In this document: piece by piece, positions 5,563-6,159 of the stretch
How positions within the stretch are numbered: position 1 is the stretch's first letter
How the letters are laid out: each line of letters begins with the position of its first letter
Assembly: GCA_031284645.1 (NCBI GenBank)
Contig: JAITXS010000040.1
Coordinates: 1-6,159 of the forward strand
DNA length: 6,159 nucleotides
Source: Spirochaetaceae bacterium
GTDB taxonomy: Bacteria > Spirochaetota > Spirochaetia > Treponematales > Breznakiellaceae
Reading direction: 5' to 3'
Position numbers and translations under genes: made by a program
The notes under the pieces: model-generated
What the model was told of the DNA's origin: nothing
What the model saw: the letters and a program-made list of their open reading frames with translations, nothing else
The model's database searches: none

Positions 5563-6159
5563 AATATGCTTGGTGACTGGTGTTCCGGGACCTGAGTGGA
5601 TACCAAGTATTTTTTGAAATTGCTCGCTTGCTTCTGTAACAGGGCATTGATCCACAACTATCTTGCCGTCACCGAGAACAATTCCTTTGTTACACAATTT
5701 TTCTACCATTGTGTATGCATGACTGACAAAAAGAACGGTTCGCCCCTCATCAGCGCTTAACGAATTCATTTTGCCTAAAGCTTTTTGTTGGAATTTCATA
5801 TCACCAACGGCAAGCACTTCATCGGCTATCATAATATCACACTGAAGATGGGCCGCTATAGCAAACCCCAAGCGTACATACATACCGGAAGAATAGCGTT
5901 TAACCGGCGTGTCAATGTGAGTGCCGATTTCGCTAAACGCGATAATTTCTTCCAGTCTTTGGGTAATTTCACGCCGCTTCATCCCTAAAATCGCGCCGTT
6001 CATATAGATATTCTCCCGCCCGGTCAGTTCAGGATGGAAACCTGTACCCACTTCCAAAAGACTGGTAATTCTCCCTTTTACATGGAAACATCCCGTTGTC
6101 GGGGCGGTAATGCGGCTGAGAATTTTTAGTAAGGTAGATTTTCCGGCACCGTTCCTTCC
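5539..6159 (-). CDS. Polysaccharide ABC-exporter ATP-binding protein, Wzt/TagH type (partial)
   Basis: The cytoplasmic ATPase that, with a Wzm/TagG-type permease, exports lipid-linked O-polysaccharide or a similar glycan. The stop is TAA at 5541-5539 and the 5' end is cut by the right edge, leaving 206 residues that begin inside the Walker A motif (GRNGAGKST, the first nine residues). Visible after it are TGFHPELTGREN (39-50), typical of Wzt/KpsT/TagH in the Q-loop region, then the ABC signature YSSGMYVRLGFAIA (89-102), Walker B ending IMIADE (109-114), LAVGD D-loop (116-120), and the switch histidine His137 in VSHAYTMV. Only about 60 residues follow, so it lacks the long C-terminal carbohydrate-binding domain of Wzt proteins such as that of E. 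coli O9a and is of the short type. It converges on the glycosyltransferase with a single base between stops. The permease and start should lie to the right. Confidence 0.93.
   Translation of the reverse strand, partial: GRNGAGKSTLLKILSRITAPTTGCFHVKGRITSLLEVGTGFHPELTGRENIYMNGAILGMKRREITQRLEEIIAFSEIGTHIDTPVKRYSSGMYVRLGFAIAAHLQCDIMIADEVLAVGDMKFQQKALGKMNSLSADEGRTVLFVSHAYTMVEKLCNKGIVLGDGKIVVDQCPVTEASEQFQKILGIHSGPGTPVTKHISHGKTNP

Noticed and set aside
1..6159. CRISPR arrays, tRNA or rRNA genes, complete insertion sequences
   Set aside because: No regularly spaced repeats, no tRNA cloverleaf or rRNA-like sequence, and no paired terminal inverted repeats with an intact transposase were seen on reading both strands.

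Overview
The window is a piece of a surface-polysaccharide (O-antigen or other secreted glycan) locus from a bacterium. The core is a complete four-gene dTDP-L-rhamnose operon on the + strand in the order rmlA-rmlC-rmlD-rmlB (521-3904). A family 2 glycosyltransferase follows on the same strand (4044-5537). The 3' part of a Wzt-type polysaccharide ABC-exporter ATPase lies on the - strand and runs off the right edge (5539-6159). At the left edge are the last 49 codons of what looks like a nitroreductase-family flavoprotein (1-152), unrelated to the sugar genes and therefore the likely flank of the locus.

The organism cannot be named from this stretch. Base composition is moderate and slightly AT-rich. 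Shine-Dalgarno sequences are present but uneven, and the Wzt-like exporter fits a cell that makes an ABC-exported O-polysaccharide or similar glycan. A Gram-negative or spirochaete-type host is plausible, but the assignment is weak. A clostridial host is not excluded.

Layout. 1-152: end of the upstream gene. 153-483: about 330 bases without a convincing gene, with one weak hairpin just after the upstream stop. 484-511: a good sigma70-type promoter (TTGACA, 16 bp, TAAAAT) placed so close to the rmlA ATG that the transcript would be nearly leaderless. 521-3904: the rml genes, packed tightly (0 bp gap, 1 bp gap, then a 13 bp overlap) and surely co-transcribed. 3905-4043: an AT-rich spacer with promoter-like boxes and a 10-bp perfect palindrome. 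4044-5537: the glycosyltransferase. 5538: a single base separates its stop from the stop of the convergent ABC ATPase, and an imperfect hairpin straddles the junction.

How the genes work together. RmlA joins glucose-1-phosphate to dTTP, RmlB dehydrates dTDP-glucose, RmlC epimerises the 4-keto product at C3 and C5, and RmlD reduces it to dTDP-L-rhamnose. The glycosyltransferase next door may use that donor or another nucleotide sugar to build the glycan, and the Wzt-like ATPase with an unseen permease would export the lipid-linked polymer. The rml, glycosyltransferase and ABC families are well known and I see no undescribed system. The points most worth following are the degenerate second GT-A-like half at the N-terminus of the glycosyltransferase, the near-leaderless rmlA promoter, the hairpin shared by the convergent stops, and the clustered homopolymer tracts in the glycosyltransferase gene.
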